Origin: Macrotis lagotis
Lineage: Eukaryota; Chordata; Mammalia; Peramelemorphia; Peramelidae
Length of the DNA: 64,000 bases
Direction of reading: 5' to 3'
Assembly: GCF_037893015.1 (NCBI RefSeq)
Contig: NC_133663.1
Location: 744,001-808,000, forward strand
Shown here: piece by piece, positions 33,234-64,000 of the stretch
Numbering within the stretch: the stretch's first letter is position 1
Layout of the letters: each line of letters starts with the position of its first letter
The notes under the pieces: generated by a model
Databases searched by the model: none
What the model was told of the DNA's origin: nothing
Seen by the model: only the letters and a program-made list of their open reading frames with translations
Program-made: the position numbers and the translations under genes

Positions 33234-33239
33234 AATAAA
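33234..33239 (+). promoter_or_regulatory. PIMREG: PIMREG poly(A) signal
   Basis: AATAAA lies about 390 bases after the stop codon, followed by a GT/T-rich stretch. The 3'UTR is therefore about 0.4 kb. Confidence 0.85.
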
Positions 33240-33439
33240 TCTTGGATCTTCTCTTCTGCTGCAGGATCTTTGATCTATGGTGGGGTGCTGGGGAAAGGTC
33301 CATCTTGTCTGGGATGGGACCCAACCCACCCCCACTGGGGCCAGACCTGAACACCTGACTCTGGCTCACCACTGGGTTGGGGTCGCTGGGCATGGCTGGG
33401 CACACCTGGGTGGGCAGTTCTGGGTGTACCAGGCAGATC

Positions 33440-36400
33440 CTTCAAGGCAAGGCAGGTTTTTATTTGTGACACCACTGGAGAGGCAAAGACCAGCTCCCAT
33501 CAAAATGGAGACCCTTTGTAAAAATTGGGGTGCCTTGGTTCTAAGAAACAGACCCACTTTATACAAGAGAGGCAGAAGAACGAACCCCAGGCACCACAGA
33601 ACCTCCCTCACGAATGATATTGGAAACATAGAATAGTAGAGACATCACAAGAGCTGAAAAAAATGACACTGTTCCGGACACCCTGGTCAAGTGGGGTGCT
33701 CAGGCTGATCACTGGATCCCTCCCCACTGTCCCCCAAAGCTGTGTGAGGGTTTCACTCTGCCCAACAGGATCCACCCAAGTCTAGGTCTCAGGAAAAGGG
33801 ATAGAGGTTAGCCCCGAGGAACCGGGGGGGGGGGCAGGGCAGAGCTGCACAATGGTTAAGCTGGGGCTGCAGGGCCTCCCCTCTCATCTATGAAGGAAGG
33901 AGGGGTGTGCAGGCAAAGCAAGTACTCGATGCAAGAGGCAGATGAAGATGACTGCTGCTCATGCCATCTCAAAGGTCAGGTGGCACCTTGGGACATGACC
34001 TTCTAGTGATAACTGCTCTTTGACCATCTCCCTTGGCCCGGCCCCTCCACGTCTCTAGTGCCTTCTCAGAGCGGCTTGTTGACCTTTCTTCTCCACAGTC
34101 CAGGATTGTCCAAGATAAGCTCGCCAATAAAGAGGCACAGATCTGGGGCAGCAAGAGGTGCCACCCAAGCACAAGCCATCCCTAGGTGGGAAGCTGGGGT
34201 GGGGACCGAGCTGGAGCCTTGTTGGCAATGGGGGGGGGGGAAGAGGTGCATGGGAGCAGCAGCAGAACCTGCCTCTTGGGGGGCTGGGCTGGGGGTCACC
34301 CAGGCTGAGCCCTCACCCTCAAAGTATATTTTCCCTGGGAAGACATCAGACAAGGTGCCTGCATACAGACACACACCAGCTAGAATGAGTATCTAAGAAG
34401 GGCCCCCTGCTGTAGGGGACAGGGCTAGTGGGGCAGCTGCCACAGACCTGGAAAACCAGTGCAGCCTTCCCCAGTCCGGGGGCAAGGAGGGCCCAGTCAA
34501 GCCTGAAGAGCACCCCAGCATCCTTGCCGACTGCAGGTAGTTTGACCTAGGGCCCTCAGCCTGGACCCCAAGCCCAGCCTTGTTCAGGAAGATGAGATGG
34601 CAGCCCCTCAAAGTCTGAGTTGCTGAACTCCAGGGAATACGCCCCCACCAGAAGGCCCTTGGCACTGAACTCGGCTGATGCCCCAAGTCAAAGTCAGAGC
34701 CTACGTGCCCTCTGTCTGGGACCCGACGCCCCATGCATTTGGGCAAACCTGCTACAGTAGGGACCCTGCCCTAGGGTCTTGAGAAGGATCCTGCTCCCTG
34801 AAGGAACCATGGCAGGGCAGCCCCACAAGCAGGAAGCTGGCCTGGGGAGTGAGGGGGGCAAGGGTGTGGAGCCCCATAAAGGCTGGACAAGATCAGGGTG
34901 CCCCCACCCCAGCAGGGAGCTGAGGCTCCACCGAAGAAAGGCCCACCTGGTGGCCAACCCAATGGACCAAAGGTCCAGCAAGGTTTGCTGACTGACAGAC
35001 TGACAGCTGCTCATCAACAGCTCTGGTCCAGGATGAGAAGAACTTGGTGGAGCGTCTGCTCCCCAGCTAACAGAGGTAGACGAGACAGAAGCAACACAGA
35101 GCCCCCAGACGGGGCCAAAGTGAGCCGGGCCACCCAACCGTCTGCAGCAGCCTCCCCCCGTAGGGAGAGGGAACACTTGGGACTTGGGCTGCGCAGGTGG
35201 TGGCGGCCAACGGATTGGGAGTCAGGTGCCAGCTGGGTCCACAGGGAAGGCTGGCGGTCAAGGGCAGTGGGAGTGACCTGGGGTGGGGCACACTGCTCAG
35301 GGCCAGAGTCTGGCTCCTGAGCCCCTCCAGCCACAAAGCAGTGGAGAAGTAAATGAATGAAAAAAGAAAAGTATGAGCCTGCCAAAGTGGAACCCCTTTG
35401 TCCATCCCGGGGTGGTCTGGCCCCTTCAAGGGGCAGCAGGGACATCCCCAGAGGGGCTGGACACCAGTGGCCACGGTGAACACAAAGTGGTCATGGGCGG
35501 GCAAGTCTGAGCTCCCCTTCTAGAGGAAGACAGGCCAGGCCTCTGGAGATGACCAGGAAGCCCAGGGCCCCCTCCCCCCCCCCCCACTGGCCTTTTTCAA
35601 CCCTTCCCCTGCCTAAGTCAGCTCCCTCACTGACCCTCAACCATGAGCAAGCATTCATGCCGAGCCTCGGTGGGTCAGCGGAGAAGGGGCAGGAAGGGGC
35701 AGGACTCGGAACCAAAGGGCCATCCACAAAGGCTGTGACCAGAGGGAAGGTCAGAGCCTGGGTGGGATCCCAGAGATGCTCAAGCCAATTGCCCTCATTT
35801 TACAGATGAGGGAACTGAGGCCTCTCATGGGAGTGGTCACCCTGGGATAGGAGGAGGGAGCCCACAGGAGGACACTAGATGGGACTCAGAGCACACAAGC
35901 TCCTAAGAACTCTTCAGGGAATCTCAAGTGACCCCAAGCCCCGAGGGGGCAGCAGATGGGGGGGGGGACAGCACCATCAGCACCAGTCCCTAGTGGGAGA
36001 TGTTGACAAAGACAACCGCCCAGGCCCTGTTGGCACCAAGCAGCGGCCACTATGCAAAGTGTTTGGAGGGTCTACAGCCTGAGACCTCACCAGGAGAAGG
36101 GCCTCCTTGGCCTGGGGATAGGGGGGACTGGAGCCCCAGAAAAGCAGTCTCTTCTGGCCATCAGAAAACATGGGGTCCTTCCCATCACCTCAGCACCCCA
36201 TTAGGGGACCCAGGCCCCTGCCATGGGCCCCAGCCATAGGCCTTTCCTACTCCTGCACAGCTGCCAGGGAAAATCCCCCAAAACTACATAGACAATAAGA
36301 ACCACCCCCCAAAATTAATGCTGCTGTTACCAGGCCTGCCCAGCTCCACCTCCCCTAGGAGCTAGCTGGTCCCTGGGGACTAAGAAGGGAGTATCAGCCA

Positions 36401-36659
36401 CCTGCTGCACCCCTCATCCTGTGCCTGGGCCCTAAGCAGTGGCCACAGTGGCTTCACAAACACCCCAAGTGTCAGAGGACACACTTGCAAGATTGGGGTC
36501 ACAGCTTCTCTGGGGGGGCATTTCTGGACAGACACAGGGAGGGGAACAGAGAAGAACTCCTTGTGTTTGGGAGAAGGCAGACTGACCCCTGACCCTCCCC
36601 CCCTCCTCCAGGCAGGCCTCCCACTCAGGAAGGCAGCCCCAGACTAATGCTCCCTGACT
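33440..36659 (-). other. PITPNM3: PITPNM3 3' untranslated region
   Basis: From the stop codon at 36660 the minus strand runs about 3.2 kb to the AATAAA at 33459-33464. I saw no earlier AATAAA on that strand. The stretch is G+C-rich and free of SINE or LINE copies except a possible MIR scrap near 35790-35830. No gene on either strand was recognised in it. The UTR extent is inferred from the poly(A) signal. Confidence 0.65.
33459..33464 (-). promoter_or_regulatory. PITPNM3: Candidate PITPNM3 poly(A) signal
   Basis: AATAAA on the minus strand ('gtcacaaataaaaacctgcc'). It faces the PIMREG signal about 220 bases away, so the two transcripts end tail to tail. Confidence 0.7.
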
Positions 36660-63677
<27,018 letters not shown>

Positions 63678-64000
63678 CTGAAGGAGAGACCTGAGGGGTG
63701 AGGAAGACAGCCAGGAGTAGCCATGCCCCTAGCTCTGCTGCCCTGTCCTCTTTGGAGGGGGACACCGGGTCCACATGTGGATGGAAACAAGGAGAATGGC
63801 ATTTCAAGAGGGGGAGGTCGCTCCTATCCAGGCAGAGGAGGGGGCTGGATCTTGACATGAAGGGAGGTGAACAGGATAAGGGCACAGTCAGGAGACAGTG
63901 GCACAAGGTTGGGGGCTTTGGCTGGCCAGGGGGATCCATGAAGTGGAAGAATCAGACAGTGGAGGGGGCTGTCCACCAGGGGAGAAGATCTGTTAGATCC

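Noticed and set aside
63678-64000. A further upstream PITPNM3 exon at the right edge
   Set aside because: None of the minus-strand frames here resembles the expected preceding residues (RELYRVSLRRQRFP-like), so this is taken as intron.

Overview
This is nuclear DNA from a mammal, almost certainly a marsupial. Three protein-coding genes can be read exon by exon, and their order and orientation (AIPL1 minus, PIMREG plus, PITPNM3 minus) match the human 17p13 neighbourhood. The spaces between exons carry marsupial-style tRNA-derived SINEs (boxes such as 'gcagctaggtggc' and 'cacttaataattacctagctg'), older MIR/CORE-SINEs, 5'-truncated LINE-1 pieces and L2/CR1-like relics. The SINE type with the 'ttaataattacctagctg' box suggests an Australian lineage, perhaps dasyuromorph, but that is only an impression.

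Layout. 1-11,110: intergenic, repeat-rich, no gene seen. 11,428-21,509 (minus): AIPL1, six coding exons, 328 codons, complete, with a short 3'UTR; intron 2 (6 kb) is full of SINE and L1 insertions. 21,510-30,825: intergenic, with MIR, L2-like and nested L1 copies. 30,825-31,850: CpG-rich promoter and first exons of PIMREG, including an array of six CCAAT boxes followed by a CDE/CHR pair. 31,326-32,841 (plus): PIMREG, four coding exons, 220 codons, complete. 33,240-33,460: the PIMREG and PITPNM3 poly(A) signals face each other about 220 bases apart. 33,440-63,677 (minus): about 3.2 kb of PITPNM3 3'UTR and then 15 coding exons giving the C-terminal 857 residues; the N-terminal exons lie beyond the right edge.

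AIPL1 is a photoreceptor co-chaperone for PDE6, PIMREG a G2/M-expressed proliferation protein, and PITPNM3 (Nir1) a membrane-associated PITP-family protein without the lipid-transfer domain. They are neighbours and do not form an operon. All exon phases chain without a break, and no frameshift or stop was found in any exon.

The most unusual features are: (1) an intronic minisatellite abutting a PITPNM3 exon, whose units are decayed copies of that exon's last ~25 bases with the splice donor destroyed; (2) a likely GC-AG intron in PITPNM3, whose in-frame 123-nt donor exon is bracketed by long inverted (GA)n(GACA)n / (TCTG)n(TC)n tracts; (3) the multi-CCAAT plus CDE/CHR promoter of PIMREG; (4) at least 21 runs of ten or more G or C; (5) several datable nested insertions. 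I saw no endogenous retrovirus, CRISPR array, tRNA or rRNA gene, or wholly new gene system. All gene identities rest on remembered protein families, since no search could be run.
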